Below are positions 44,561-54,675 of a DNA stretch of 64,000 nucleotides, piece after piece (within the stretch, counting starts at the first letter, position 1; each line of letters opens with the position of its first letter). The notes beneath the pieces are model-generated. The model was not told the origin of the DNA. It did not search any database and was given only the letters and a program-made list of their open reading frames with translations. The DNA comes from Bacillus sp. JCM 19058 (GTDB lineage Bacteria; Bacillota; Bacilli; Bacillales_H; Bacillaceae_D): assembly GCA_001310555.1 (NCBI GenBank), contig BAXO01000019.1:6064-70063 (forward strand). The letters run 5' to 3'. Position numbers and translations under genes: made by a program.

Positions 44561-44635
44561 TATGACACCCTTGTCATAAACAGTATATGACAGGGATGTC
44601 ATATAGTCAACAAATAATATGACACCCACGTCACA
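44561..44635. promoter_or_regulatory. Three operator palindromes for the exporter TetR
   Basis: TATGACACCCTTGTCATA (44561-44578), TATGACAGGGATGTCATA (44586-44603) and TATGACACCCACGTCACA (44618-44635). Each is TATGACA-N4-TGTCATA or close to it; the starts are 25 and 32 bp apart. They lie just ahead of the tetR start. Confidence 0.85.
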
Positions 44636-44722
44636 TTATTTACTTTGCCTCGAAAAAGGGGTGAACCAAACAGCGGCTCTATGAATAGAGTATAGGCAAT
44701 AATCGATTGGGGAGTGGTCGCT

Positions 44723-45727
44723 GTGCAACATGTTTACACGCCGGGTGGGGGGCTAATCGCTTACACATCGGATCGAGTAGGCCATTTTGATATTTGGTTA
44801 ATCAATCCACAAAATGGAGTATATAGACAACTGACGAACGGATTGGGCGACTCGTTCTCTCAACCTTTCTGGTCACCAGACAGCCGCAAAATTGCTTTTA
44901 TCGGGAAAAATCGAGTGCTCTATATCGTTGCTGTCGCATCAGGGGCTGTCGCTCGGATTGACCAGTTGGGGGACGGGGCAGGAGTAACCTTGAACTGGTC
45001 ACCAGATAGTCGGAAGGTCGCTTATACGAAGGAAGATTTGGTGATTATGTATGATACCGTTACCCACAAAGCAGAGGGCATTCTCCAACCGAATGCGACA
45101 GATGTTCAGTGGTTTCCAACCGGTCAAGAATTGTTGTTTCAAGCCGTAGATGCTAACGGTATTAGCCAGCTCTTTCGGATACGAACAGACGGAACGGGCA
45201 AACAGCAAATCACCCATAATACAGGAGGCCCGCTTCACGATGCAAGCTTGTCACCTGATGGCAAATTTGTCCTTTATACAACCCCTGGAGTGAGTATTTC
45301 ACTCATTCACACCGTCGAACTTGCAACAGGCAACGGATTTGAGGTGCAAGGCGGACCACTCGCGAAAAATTATTATCTAACTTGGTCGCCTGATTCGATG
45401 CGAATTGCTTACAGTGCGACTAACTTTGCAAATAGCAAGTATTACTCCGAGATTAGATCTGTTGGGCGCAAAGGAGAAAATGATCATATATGGGCAGCCT
45501 CTAACTGTTTCGCTACACCCGTCACCTGGTCACCAAATGGAGGAAAAATCTCGTATTTGTCTGGTTGTACTGAGCAAAAGTTTGCTAGCGAAATGTGGGT
45601 ACTCGATTTTAATTATCCTACGCCTGTTCAGCTATTAACAGACAGTCAGATCATGTCATTGCAATGGTCACCCTCACCACTTATTCATTTATCGAAAACA
45701 AAATTGTACAACAATGTGCTCTTTTAA
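44723..45727 (+). CDS. TolB-like beta-propeller (PD40 repeat) protein
   Basis: 334 residues, intact. Propeller blades repeat the pattern xWSPDSRKIAFIG, NWSPDSRKVAYTKED, SLSPDGKFVLYTT, TWSPDSMRIAYSA and TWSPNGGKISYLSG, as in the periplasmic TolB propeller and in DPP-IV type propellers. There is no catalytic domain and no signal peptide. It probably mediates binding; its partner is unknown. I prefer the GTG at 44723 behind TTGGGGAG to the GTG at 44714. Confidence 0.8.
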   Translation: MQHVYTPGGGLIAYTSDRVGHFDIWLINPQNGVYRQLTNGLGDSFSQPFWSPDSRKIAFIGKNRVLYIVAVASGAVARIDQLGDGAGVTLNWSPDSRKVAYTKEDLVIMYDTVTHKAEGILQPNATDVQWFPTGQELLFQAVDANGISQLFRIRTDGTGKQQITHNTGGPLHDASLSPDGKFVLYTTPGVSISLIHTVELATGNGFEVQGGPLAKNYYLTWSPDSMRIAYSATNFANSKYYSEIRSVGRKGENDHIWAASNCFATPVTWSPNGGKISYLSGCTEQKFASEMWVLDFNYPTPVQLLTDSQIMSLQWSPSPLIHLSKTKLYNNVLF

Positions 45728-45913
45728 GTACAATTCCAACATCCATCGTATGAGCATAAAGGAAACGAAGAGCGATACGAAGGGCTGACGATTATTTCAA
45801 GAGTCAAATGAAGATGTCGTTGCCCATCGTGTTTGGCGCAGTCCTTTCGTTTGTCTCTACCGTATTTGGGGCTATGCGAATAAATTTTGAATGCTAATTT
45901 GACCACCACGAGT

Positions 45914-45955
45914 AAATTAAAAGACACCGTCTTATCCGTTCAAGAAGGTGTCTAA
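45914..45955 (-). terminator. Terminator of the cdaA-cdaR-glmM operon
   Basis: On the minus strand AGACACC pairs with GGTGTCT, with inner CTT/AAG, followed by TTTTAATTT. It is about 20 bp after the glmM stop. It shows that glmM transcripts end here and do not continue to glmS. Confidence 0.8.
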
Positions 45956-45973
45956 CAATCGTTTTATTTTATG

Positions 45974-47318
45974 TTATGTAGCTCCTAGCTCCTGCTGTAC
46001 CACTGCCGCAATTGAGTCAACATATTGCTTGCAAAGCTCTTCTGATTTCGCTTCAACCATGATGCGAACAAGCGGCTCTGTTCCAGACGGGCGAACCAGT
46101 ACACGGCCGTCGCCATCCATTCGCGCTTCGACTTCTGCAATCCTTTCTTTGACGCGCTCATTATTTAGGACAGCTTCCTTATCCGTTACTCGGATGTTCA
46201 CTAGCTTTTGCGGGAAAGTCTCCATCTCCCCTGCAAGCTCTGATAGCTTCTTATTCGTCATCTTCATAATATTTACGAGCTGTAAGGCAGAAAGCATCCC
46301 GTCTCCAGTTGTAATATGATCAAGGAAAATGATGTGCCCCGATTGCTCACCGCCAAGGTTGTATCCGCCCTTCCTCATCTCCTCCATCACATAGCGATCG
46401 CCTACCGCGGTTTGCTTAGTTTCTATCCCGGCTTGTTCAAGGCTTTATAGAAACCGAGATTACTCATTACAGTGGATACTACCGTACCATGCTTCAACAA
46501 GCCTTCTGCTTTCATATACTTGGCACAGATGAACATAATTTTGTCACCGTCAACGATTTGTCCATTCTCGTCAATAGCGATTAAACGATCAGCGTCTCCA
46601 TCAAAAGCAAGACCGATATGTGCCTCCTTTTCGACGACCATTTCCGCCAGATTTTTCGGATGAGTGGAACCACAACCCTCATTAATATTAATGCCATTCG
46701 GCGATGTACCCATAGTTGAAATATCCGCCTCTAAATCCGCGAAAAGATGAGGTGCGAGGGATGAAGCTGCACCGTTAGCACAATCGAGCGCAATATGAAC
46801 CCCAGAAAAATCCGTTTGAACCGTTTGCTTCAAAAACTGCAAGTACTTTTGACTGCCTTCAAAGTAATCGCTCATTTGCCCAAGATGTTCGCCGATTGGG
46901 CGGGGAAGATCATCCTCTCGCTCCAATAGCTCTTCAATTTCCTGCTCTTGCTCATCAAGCAGCTTAAAGCCATCAGGCCCAAAAAAAATTTAATGCCGTT
47001 ATCTGGGACAGGATTATGTGACGCGGAAATCATAACTCCAGCGTCTGCACCGATCGCTTTTGTCAAGAAAGCGACTCCAGGGGTCGAAATAACGCCTAAT
47101 CGCATGACTTCTGCTCCAATTGAAAGCAGACCGGCAATTAAAGCACTTTCCAGCATTTCACCAGAGATTCGTGTATCCCGGCCAATGACTACCTTAGGTT
47201 TTTCGGTTTGTTTTGTTAACACAAAGCCGCCCATACGTCCAAGCTTAAACGCAAGCTCCGCGGTTAGCTCAGTGTTAGCTACTCCTCTAACTCCGTCAGT
47301 TCCAAAATATTTACCCAT
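45974..47318 (-). CDS. glmM: Phosphoglucosamine mutase (frameshifted)
   Basis: Converts glucosamine-6-phosphate to glucosamine-1-phosphate. Starts [15 protein letters not shown]; the phosphoserine loop is [19 protein letters not shown]; metal loop [15 protein letters not shown]; sugar loop [11 protein letters not shown]-terminal phosphate site [13 protein letters not shown]. Joined length about 448 residues. Breaks at an A run 46980-46987 and near 46430. It is the last gene of the cdaA-cdaR-glmM operon. In many relatives glmS follows close by; here it is 32.8 kb away. Confidence 0.97.
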
Positions 47319-47344
47319 TATAGAAACCTCTCTTTCAAACGTCA

Positions 47345-48579
47345 TCATTCAGTTTTATTGGTTATGATCACACGAGCCGAATCCTCACTTGACTCCAAGC
47401 GGATATCCGTCGGCCCATTGAGCTGAATCGGCAGCTCGTGCTCGCCGGTTCCTTCTTCGCTGACATCAACAAACGCTTGCAAATCGTTGTTATCCATTTT
47501 ATCCAGCAGTGTTTTTGCAGCCAAAGCAGTCACTGTGACTGTATTGGCTTGTCCTTCTGCAAACTTCACCTCGGTATCTTCCCCTTTTCCAACAATATCA
47601 ACAGGCACTTCAGCCACTCAGACTCTGCTTCCTCTGCAAGATGCGGTGTAATTTGAACAGTTTCTGGTTCAACCCTTTCTACACCCGTAGGCAACGACAG
47701 CTCTTGTTCGATCGTTTCCCCATCACTAATCTCACTTAAATCAAGAACAATTCCATCCAAAACGTTTATCGAATCGATGACATCTTGCGGCCCATAAATG
47801 GTCGCTTCAGCGGGTTCAAGCTCAAGTGACTCCAAGCTCATTCCATCCGGCAGTTCTCCTTCTCGTTTTACTCGAATTGGAATTGTCTTGTTTGGGCTTG
47901 TTATAGGTACTCGTACATCGACGATCGATGGTTCAGTCGTCAAATCAAGCTCATTGCCATTACTATCATACAGCTTAACGGCAACAGTTGATTCAACAGC
48001 TGCATCTGCCCCTGCAACATCAACATACGCCTTGGCACTGGCTACTCGGGAGACAATCCCTCTAGCTGCTGTTACAGCAACATTTACAGGTGATACGATT
48101 GGAGTTCCAACGGTATAGCCTCTTCAACCTCATCCGTATTCTGCAATTCAACTGCGACGGGTAATGAAACGGTCTGCTTTTCTTGAAGCTCGACCCTGAC
48201 GTACTGTGGATTAATCGATACCGTCAATTCTTTCGGAATACCCCGATGCTGTACACCGACTGTATGAATCCCTTCCTCTCGCTCAGTAACATCGACATAA
48301 ACTTCATAGTCTGAACGCGAAAATTGGAAGCGGGTCAATGCGCTTTGTGGCCCTCGCAAATTTACTTGGACATGCTCCGTCGCATCGACAACCTCATAAT
48401 TTTCTTCATCATAATAAACAGTCAGATCAACATCTTCCAACGTAGTATTCGAGCTCATCGTAGGCAAGACACCGGGCTGATTGCTAATGCTATCCATGTT
48501 TACCATTGTAAACAGCATCAGGGCAATAAAAAAAGGAAATAATTTTGACAAACCAATGGCTATTAAATAATTTATCCAT
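47345..48579 (-). CDS. cdaR: c-di-AMP synthesis regulator, YbbR-domain protein (frameshifted)
   Basis: Membrane-anchored regulator of CdaA. N-terminal helix [20 protein letters not shown], then several extracellular YbbR repeats ([54 protein letters not shown]). The ATG at 48579 overlaps the cdaA stop (ATGGATAA), so translation is coupled. Breaks near 48535, 48100 and 47610. About 410 residues joined. It lies between cdaA and glmM as in other Bacilli; the three proteins interact. Confidence 0.93.
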
Positions 48580-49396
48580 TTTTCTTACCTCCCCATTGCC
48601 AGCGAGAAGCCGTCGATGGTTTAGTGTCTGTCAGTAACTCATTTTCCAGTAGCGTACGCAATTGTTCTTCATCAACATCACGGTGGAGCTCTCCATTTTT
48701 TTGTCAATGAAGTCGTTCCGGTTTCTTCAGAAACGATCAATGTAATACTGTCCGTTACTTCACTGATGCCGAGAGCAGCTCGATGCCTTGTCCCAAGTTC
48801 TTTTGAAATAAATGGATTCTCGGACAGGGGCAAATAGCATGCAGCTGCCAATATCGTGTTCTTTTTTTATAATAACTGCACCATCGTGTAAAGGAGAGTT
48901 CGGTATAAACGTATTTATGAGTAGTTCCGAGGTAAGGTTCGCATTCATTTGAATTCCTGTCTCCGCGTAATCACTCATCTGTGTCCCGTTCAATCGAAAC
49001 TAACGCACCAATTCGCCTTTTTCCCATATAATTGACCGCCTTTAGCAACGCCTCGACGACCTTCTGGTTGTCTTCCTCTTGAGGTGCAGACCGAGAGGCA
49101 AACAGTCTGCCTCTTCCTAATTGCTCAAGCGCACGCCTCAGTTCCGGCTGGAAAATGATAATGATGGCGAGCAAACCGTAAGTAACTGTTTGCGTCATAA
49201 TAAATTCAAGCGTACGCAGGCCAAAGAAGCTGCTCAAAAACCAAACAGCTAAAATTACAGTAATCCCTTTCAGCAGTTGGACAGCTCGTGTTCCACGAAC
49301 CACCATGATAAGTTTGTATATTACAAAAGTTACAAGCAAAATATCGATAATTTGACCAAGATAATTTAACAAACGAAAGTCTTCGATCGGGAACAT
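48572..49396 (-). CDS. cdaA: Diadenylate cyclase CdaA (frameshifted)
   Basis: Makes c-di-AMP from ATP. Three N-terminal membrane helices (IIDILLVTFVIYKLIMV, LLKGITVILAVWFLSSF, MTQTVTYGLLAIIIIF) precede the DAC domain with NSPLHDGAVII (DGA motif) and, after a break near 48800, GTRHRAALGISEVTD (RHR motif). The end GGKKNG overlaps the cdaR start. About 273 residues. Other breaks near 48985 and 48700. The ATG at 49396 follows GGAGGAAAGCG. Essential for growth on rich medium in Bacillus subtilis together with its paralogues. Confidence 0.96.
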
Positions 49397-49899
49397 CGCT
49401 TTCCTCCAAATGTTTAGCGTCAAAAAGACAGTAGCCTTCCCTTTTTTAGGCCAGATAGCAGACCTGATCGGTTGATCGTATCGCCACTATATTTTCTAGT
49501 CTTTGAAATATTTACTATATCATGCATCCAGAATGACTTGAAACAAGCGGAAGTAAAGGGAGGGAAGGTCAAACAAAACACCTTCCCCTGTCTATTTTTA
49601 CTTTCTATGCTGTTAGTTTTTCTAATTATATCATAAAGTAAGACTCGCATCAGGAGGTTTATCTCTTCCCCGAAGAAGGCTGTTTAGCTAGGCGTAAGTT
49701 GTGTATTCAGACTGTTAGAATTGAATGTCTATCTGATTACCCAATGCTTTAGCCTGTTAAAAATCAGTCTACTTCCGATGAATGGCGCAGCTGAATTGGG
49801 TCACAAGCATTCTCATTCAGGAAGCATTGAGAGAAATATGGTGGAACGTAATAAAACCCCTTTTAGGTGCAGCACCTAAAAGGGGTTTTATCAAGGATA
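49397..49899. other. Intergenic region between rsiW and cdaA
   Basis: Contains the sigW-rsiW terminator (49853-49888) and an inverted repeat GGGAAGGTC/CACCTTCCC (49559-49585) about 160 bp before cdaA. No gene seen; a promoter for cdaA is expected here. Confidence 0.5.
49853..49888 (-). terminator. Terminator of the sigW-rsiW operon
   Basis: On the minus strand TAAAACCCCTTTTAGGTGC pairs almost perfectly with its downstream copy, ending in GGGGTTTTATT. It is a 16-bp stem just past the rsiW stop, so cdaA has its own promoter. Confidence 0.88.
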
Positions 49900-49901
49900 C
49901 T

Positions 49902-50531
49902 TTATTCTTCATCAACAACAGAGATAACTTCTGTAAAAAAGTTCTTTATATGGTACCAGACCCATTCAAGCGCCTGGTTTACCTCAGAGATTTCTCCAGA
50001 AACGGACCCTGCAGAAGCGTAAAACGGCTCACTGTTCACAAGCAGGACATTTCCTCTAACCTCTCCTTCGATTTGCAGCTCTCCATTTCGAACGGTCAGA
50101 TCGCCCTCAATCACTTCACCCTTCGGGACAACAACCAATCCGCTCTTCTGGTCAATTTGCACATTACCTGAACTTTTAACTGATACTTGACCACCATTAT
50201 AACCATTCCATACAGACGTAATACTTGTAGACATCAATAACATAAAGATGACAGCTGCTACTAAAAGTGGATGCTTTCTCATCCATATCTTCCACTTTGA
50301 TGTCGATTTCCGTTTTGGCAAATTTGCCATGACTTGATTGGTAAATCCGACAGGAGCCTCAATATGCGAGGCGCTTTGAACAAAGGCAATAGCCTTCTTT
50401 AGCTCCCACATGTGTTCGGCACATTCCGGGCAGGTGGCAATATGACGGTCTAATTGCTGCTTCTCCTTCGCTGTCGCATCGCCGTCTAAATATTTATGAA
50501 TTAATTTGCTGTATTGTTCATCACAGTTCAT
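49902..50531 (-). CDS. rsiW: Anti-sigma-W factor
   Basis: 209 residues, intact. The N-terminal zinc anti-sigma domain has LDRHIATCPECAEHMWELKK (H-x3-C-x2-C); one transmembrane helix at LLVAAVIFMLLMSTSIT; the extracellular part follows. It holds SigW inactive until proteolysis at the membrane under envelope stress. The gene starts 15 bp after sigW. Confidence 0.95.
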   Translation of the reverse strand: MNCDEQYSKLIHKYLDGDATAKEKQQLDRHIATCPECAEHMWELKKAIAFVQSASHIEAPVGFTNQVMANLPKRKSTSKWKIWMRKHPLLVAAVIFMLLMSTSITSVWNGYNGGQVSVKSSGNVQIDQKSGLVVVPKGEVIEGDLTVRNGELQIEGEVRGNVLLVNSEPFYASAGSVSGEISEVNQALEWVWYHIKNFFTEVISVVDEE

Positions 50532-50545
50532 AAGGTTCTCCCCCT

Positions 50546-51108
50546 TTACATTTTCCTCATCCGTTTTCTCAATGCCTCACGTCCACGATGAATCCTCGTT
50601 TTCACAGTGGATACAGGCATATCGAGAATTTCACTGATTTCCTTAAGCGAGAGATCTTCAATATATTTTAATATGATAGCCGTTCGATATTTAGGAGGCA
50701 ATTGAGCGATTTCCGCCTGAATCCATTGCTGTAATTCTAGTGTAACCACTTGGTCTTCAGGTAATTCCTGATTGGCAGCTAGCTGAGATTCATAAGTCAG
50801 ACCCTCTGCCCCCTTGACTTCCTCCTGTAAATAAAAGTCGGGCTTTTTCTTCCTGATCTATCGATCGCTACATTAGTAGCTATCCGAAACAGCCAAGTAG
50901 AAAACTTCCTTTGTGTATCAAATCGATCAATGTTCGTATAAGCGCGGAGAAAAGCTTCTTGAGAGATGTCTTGCGCTTCATGAACATTTCCGACCATTCG
51001 ATATGCGACTTGATATACTTTATCCTTATATAATTCTACAAGCTCAGCAAAAGCCTGCTCATCACCTTTCTTCACTTCACGAATGACTCGCTTGACTACT
51101 GTATCCAT
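50546..51108 (-). CDS. sigW: ECF sigma factor SigW (frameshifted)
   Basis: Region 2: AFAELVELYKDKVYQVAYRM, AQDISQEAFLRAYTNIDRFD, KFSTWLFRIATNVAIDR. Region 4: QLPPKYRTAIILKYIEDLSL and MPVSTVKTRIHRGREALRKR. Joined length about 187 residues. The break near 50870 disappears with one extra base (giving RKKKPDFYLQEEV). It directs the antibiotic and membrane-stress regulon and is transcribed from its own promoter. Confidence 0.96.
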
Positions 51109-51142
51109 CTTTTATACCTCTACATCCAATCTCTATTTCGTT

Positions 51143-51168
51143 TACGGCTCATCAGCCGTTACGTTTCA
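51143..51168 (-). promoter_or_regulatory. Sigma-W autoregulatory promoter
   Basis: On the minus strand TGAAAC (51168-51163), a 16-bp spacer, and CGTA (51146-51143), identical to the sigma-W consensus. It is 35 bp before the sigW start. Confidence 0.93.
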
Positions 51169-51306
51169 CTTTTTAATCGATATTCTCTATTTTAACATGA
51201 AAAATTCAAAAAACTGTACCAATTTATGTTTTAATTCATGGAAATAGGGTATGAGTTAGATAGAAAATATAACATAAAAGCAATTTAACTTTTGCGAGAA
51301 GGGAAT

Positions 51307-51504
51307 GTGCATATTTTGACAAAGGAGCAAATGGTTTTAAAATTACTGCAAGATATAGAAGAAAACCGCCAAGCTTTACACCAAATCACTATGGACCAAG
51401 AGCTTCATTCCTATGATGTCATCTCTTTTAGCCAAAAGCTAGATAGACTTTTAAACGAATATGATTATTTACTTAAAACGCGAAGCTCAAAGACCCTGGC
51501 TTAA
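51307..51504 (+). CDS. Spo0E-like aspartyl-phosphate phosphatase
   Basis: About 65 residues of two helices: KEQMVLKLLQDIEENRQALH then YDVISFSQKLDRLLNEYDYL. The S-x-x-L-D-x-L-x-x-Y pattern is the Spo0E family signature, which removes phosphate from Spo0A and restrains sporulation. The start is uncertain: GTG at 51307 or TTG at 51316, behind AGAAGGGA. Confidence 0.8.
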   Translation: MHILTKEQMVLKLLQDIEENRQALHQITMDQELHSYDVISFSQKLDRLLNEYDYLLKTRSSKTLA

Positions 51505-51522
51505 GTAGCCAGGGTCTTTGCT
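51490..51522 (+). terminator. Terminator after the Spo0E-like gene
   Basis: AAAGACCCTGGCT pairs with AGCCAGGGTCTTT, 13 bp, overlapping the stop codon. It also separates this gene from the tRNA cluster on the other strand. Confidence 0.75.
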
Positions 51523-51547
51523 AAATGAGGCTTTTTAAATTCAAAAC

Positions 51548-51618
51548 TGGGCTAGCTGGATTCGAACCAGCGCATGACGGAGTCAAAGTCCGTTGCCTTA
51601 CCGCTTGGCTATAGCCCA
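51548..51618 (-). tRNA. tRNA-Gln (TTG anticodon)
   Basis: The minus strand begins TGGGCTATAGCCAAGCGG; anticodon loop ACTTTGACT; T-arm GGTTCGAATCC; the acceptor ends TAGCCCA. The cloverleaf closes. Third of three tRNAs in a minus-strand cluster. Confidence 0.95.
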
Positions 51619-51624
51619 ATAAAG

Positions 51625-51706
51625 TGGAGGGGGACGGATTCGAACCGCCGAACCCTGAGGGAGCGGATTTACAGTCCGCCGCGTTTAGCCACTTCGCTAC
51701 CCCTCC
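51625..51706 (-). tRNA. tRNA-Tyr (GTA anticodon)
   Basis: The minus strand begins GGAGGGGTAGCGAAGTGG; anticodon loop ACTGTAAAT; long variable arm as in class II tRNAs; T-arm GGTTCGAATCC; ends CCCTCCA. Confidence 0.95.
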
Positions 51707-51762
51707 ATAATAGAAAACAAAATAATGTGGATGAATCTAACCTCTATTGCTTATTTCAATTA

Positions 51763-51834
51763 TGACCCGTACGGGATTCGAACCCGTGTTACCGCCGTGA
51801 AAGGGCGGTGTCTTAACCACTTGACCAACGGGCC
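51763..51834 (-). tRNA. tRNA-Glu (TTC anticodon)
   Basis: The minus strand begins GGCCCGTTGGTCAAGTGG; anticodon loop CTTTCAC; T-arm GGTTCGAATCC; ends ACGGGTCA. First tRNA of the cluster in the direction of transcription. Confidence 0.95.
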
Positions 51835-51989
51835 CATTTTAACTGACAAAGAATATTATAACTAATAGACAGCTATAACACAACCCAATTTTTGATTTTA
51901 TAGCTATTTTTAAATATAGGTTGAAAAAGGGAACGTACATTCGATATAATGTTTTTAACCATTTCTCGTATACGAAGGATATGTGTCAA

Positions 51990-52166
51990 ATGCGAAGGAA
52001 ATCGACAAAACCACATGATGATTTACTCTACCTTCTTGAATATGTTCGCTCGACCGCAAAACATGAAACTCGTCTTGAGGTTGCCGAGTGCATGCTTGAT
52101 TACGGTATAGATATCCAATTGATTGGTGCCGTTACTGGTTTAAAACAAGAACAGATAAAGAACTAA
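51990..52166 (+). CDS. Small hypothetical protein, 58 residues
   Basis: Starts MRRKSTKPHDDLLYLLEYVR and ends GLKQEQIKN; the frame is open further up to 51921. It is predicted helical with a charged N-terminus; not recognised. The ATG at 51990 is behind GAAGGA at about 9 bases. Confidence 0.5.
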   Translation: MRRKSTKPHDDLLYLLEYVRSTAKHETRLEVAECMLDYGIDIQLIGAVTGLKQEQIKN

Positions 52167-52327
52167 CCTTTTCTAAAGTGGCACTGAGAAGAGCTTTCTT
52201 TCCTATGACCGACGAAACCCCTACATTTTTCATAAACCCACCATAGTGAAAAATTCCACATTTACCTAAAGCCACCCCTGCGTACCTTGCATAAGCTGTA
52301 CTATCTCCACTTGAAAGGTGGTGTTTT

Positions 52328-52501
52328 ATGGGACTGTTCGGAGGTTTCGGTTGCTGCGGTGATGGATACGGATACGGCGGCGGCTATGGCGGCGGATACG
52401 GCGGCTATGGCTATTCAGGTGGATTCGGCTGCGGAGGCGGCTTTGCTTTAATCGTCGTCTTGTTTATTTTGTTAATCATTATCGGCGCATCTTTCTGTTA
52501 A
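52328..52501 (+). CDS. YjcZ/SscA-family small sporulation protein
   Basis: 57 residues. Gly/Tyr-rich head ([20 protein letters not shown]) and a single C-terminal hydrophobic helix [20 protein letters not shown], the family hallmark. Such proteins are made during sporulation and found in or under the spore coat. The ATG at 52328 follows AAAGGTGG. A terminator follows. Confidence 0.9.
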   Translation: MGLFGGFGCCGDGYGYGGGYGGGYGGYGYSGGFGCGGGFALIVVLFILLIIIGASFC

Positions 52502-52537
52502 TAGTAGCTATTTGAGCTAACCGTGCTCAGGCAAATC

Positions 52538-52578
52538 CAACCCTCATTTGGTCAAGCGGGCCAGTCGAGGTTGGAGCT
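52538..52578 (+). terminator. Terminator after the YjcZ-like gene
   Basis: CCAACCTC-like arms (CCAACC ... GGTTGG) around a loop with CTC/GAG pairing, then AGCTTTTC. Confidence 0.65.
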
Positions 52579-52662
52579 TTTCAAGCTTAATGATAATCGA
52601 TTGATTTTTCTCATTTACAATTATAGTATACGAATAAGTCCAACGATAAGGAGTATGTAACG

Positions 52663-53730
52663 ATGGAGTTTGAAAAGCTCAGAATTGGTATTCTTGGATG
52701 CGGAACGATTTCACAAGCTGCACATATAGACGCATGCCGAAAAGGCAAAAACGTAGAGTTGTATGCTTTGTGTGACGTTGCAGCAGATTTACTAAACAGG
52801 GTTTCAGAAGTTCATAAACCGAAATTCTCGTATACTAATTATGAGAAAATGCTCCAAAATGAACAGATTGATGCCATTATAATTGGTATCGCTGACCCGT
52901 TACATATCAGCGCCGCCATTAAAGCTCTAAAGGCCGGAAAGCATGTGCTAGTCGAAAAGCCGGTAGGCGTTACGGTCGAAGAATGCGTTGCATTAAAAGA
53001 AGTTGTACAAGCTTCAAGCTTAGTTCTTCAAGTCGGTCATATGAAAAGGTTTGATGAAGGGATAGCAACTGCAAGGGATTTCGTCAAAAATGATCTCGGA
53101 GAATTATTAGCATTAAAAGCATGGTACGGCGATGGCTTTGAAAGATATACTGTTACCAACAATGTTATGCCTATTATCGAACAAAGCGAGCAATCTATTA
53201 AACCAGCATACGATATCAAAGCGAATAAAAAACAATATTATATGCTTGCCCACGGCAGCCATTTAGTAGATACCGCCAGATTTTTTGGTGGAAATATAGT
53301 GAGTGTTCATGCCTATCATACGGAAAGGTTCGGTGCACATAATTGGTTAGCGACAATAGAGTTTGAGAACGGGACCTTTGGTCAATTGGACTTAACCGTA
53401 GGCGTAAGGATGGATTGGCATGAAGGTTTCCAAATTTATGGCGAATACGGGAGTGTTATCGGCAAAACCTATAACCCTTGGTTATTTAAATCAAGCGATG
53501 TAGATATTTTCTCATCAAAAGACGGTCACTATCATCGTCCTTTAGCATCTGACGGACACGTTTACCGCCGACAGTTGGAAGGGTTTGCAGATACCATTTT
53601 ACGTCAACAACCGATGCACGGAGCATCCATTGAGGATGGTCTAGCAAATATGAGAGCAATGGTCGCATTGTCCCGCTCAGTGGATACAGGAGAGCGCATC
53701 TACTTGTCTGAAGTGAGAGGAGGGGTCTAA
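52663..53730 (+). CDS. Gfo/Idh/MocA family sugar oxidoreductase
   Basis: 355 residues, intact. Rossmann start RIGILGCGTISQAAHIDACR; EKP motif HVLVEKPVGVT; VGHMKRFDEGI; catalytic-region MLAHGSHLVDTARFFGG with the conserved His-Asp pair. It oxidises or reduces a sugar or inositol-like substrate with NAD(P). Its TAA overlaps the next start (TAATG), so it is translationally coupled to the TIM-barrel gene and likely acts in the same pathway. Confidence 0.92.
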   Translation: MEFEKLRIGILGCGTISQAAHIDACRKGKNVELYALCDVAADLLNRVSEVHKPKFSYTNYEKMLQNEQIDAIIIGIADPLHISAAIKALKAGKHVLVEKPVGVTVEECVALKEVVQASSLVLQVGHMKRFDEGIATARDFVKNDLGELLALKAWYGDGFERYTVTNNVMPIIEQSEQSIKPAYDIKANKKQYYMLAHGSHLVDTARFFGGNIVSVHAYHTERFGAHNWLATIEFENGTFGQLDLTVGVRMDWHEGFQIYGEYGSVIGKTYNPWLFKSSDVDIFSSKDGHYHRPLASDGHVYRRQLEGFADTILRQQPMHGASIEDGLANMRAMVALSRSVDTGERIYLSEVRGGV

Positions 53731-54553
53731 TGGACATTGGCATTTTTTTTCGAAGGTGTTAAAAAGGAGTAGTTTGCGTGAAGTTCTTTATGCCGTCCAG
53801 AATCATCAGATGAACAGTATCCAGTTTAACTTGTCCTGTGCCTCCCTTCCGTCATTACCTCGTGAATTAGCTGAGTCCGAGTTGATTCACTTACACGATA
53901 CGCTAAGTCAATCAGGCATCAAGGTAGCCGCAGTGTCAGGAACATTCAACATGATACACCCAATACATGAACAAAGAGAACTTGGATTAATCGGATTGGA
54001 AACGATCGCAAAGGCAGCGCATCTAATTGGGACAAACGTAATTACACTTTGCACAGGGAGCAGAGACGGTCATAATATGTGGAGTTTTCACCCAGAAAAT
54101 AACTCCGAAAAAGCCTGGACTGAATTGCTCGTAATGATGGAAAAAGCTCTTAAAATAGCCGAGAAATATAATGTTATTTTAGGCGTTGAACCGGAGCTCT
54201 CTAACGTCGTCAACACGGCAGAGAAAGCAAAAAAGCTGTTAGATCTCTTTCCATCAGAACGCCTGAAAATAATTATGGATGGTGCCAATTTAATTCCGCT
54301 CCACCAAACAGTCGAAACACATTCTATACTGAACGAGGCGTTTGATTTGTTAGGAGATCATATCGTCTTAGCACACGCGAAGGATTTTTCCATCGAGCAA
54401 GGTGCCTTTGTCGCGGCAGGACAAGGTGATTTCGATTACGATCATTACATTTCTTTATTAAAATCCGTTCACTATAATGGTTCGCTCATTTTACACAGCT
54501 TAAATGAAGAGCAAGTGCCTGAAAGCTACTCCTTTTTAGAAAAATTGCTCTAG
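53730..54553 (+). CDS. TIM-barrel sugar isomerase/epimerase (AP endonuclease 2 family, frameshifted at the 5' end)
   Basis: About 274 residues. After the T run 53742-53749 (one T too many) the start reads MDIGIFSKVLKRSSLREVLY. Metal-site motifs: GVEPELSNVV (Glu), IIMDGANLIP (Asp), LAHAKDFS (His, Asp). Members isomerise inososes or keto-sugars. Coupling to the upstream dehydrogenase suggests consecutive steps. Confidence 0.88.
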
Positions 54554-54675
54554 GTAACCCAGGCTCCTTCCCTCCGGTTTTAAATGCCCCATTACTTTAA
54601 ATATGTCATCGAACCAGCATCTCACCTTCCCCAGGTGAAGCGCTGGTTCTTCAACCTTATTTACCCTCTCTTAAC

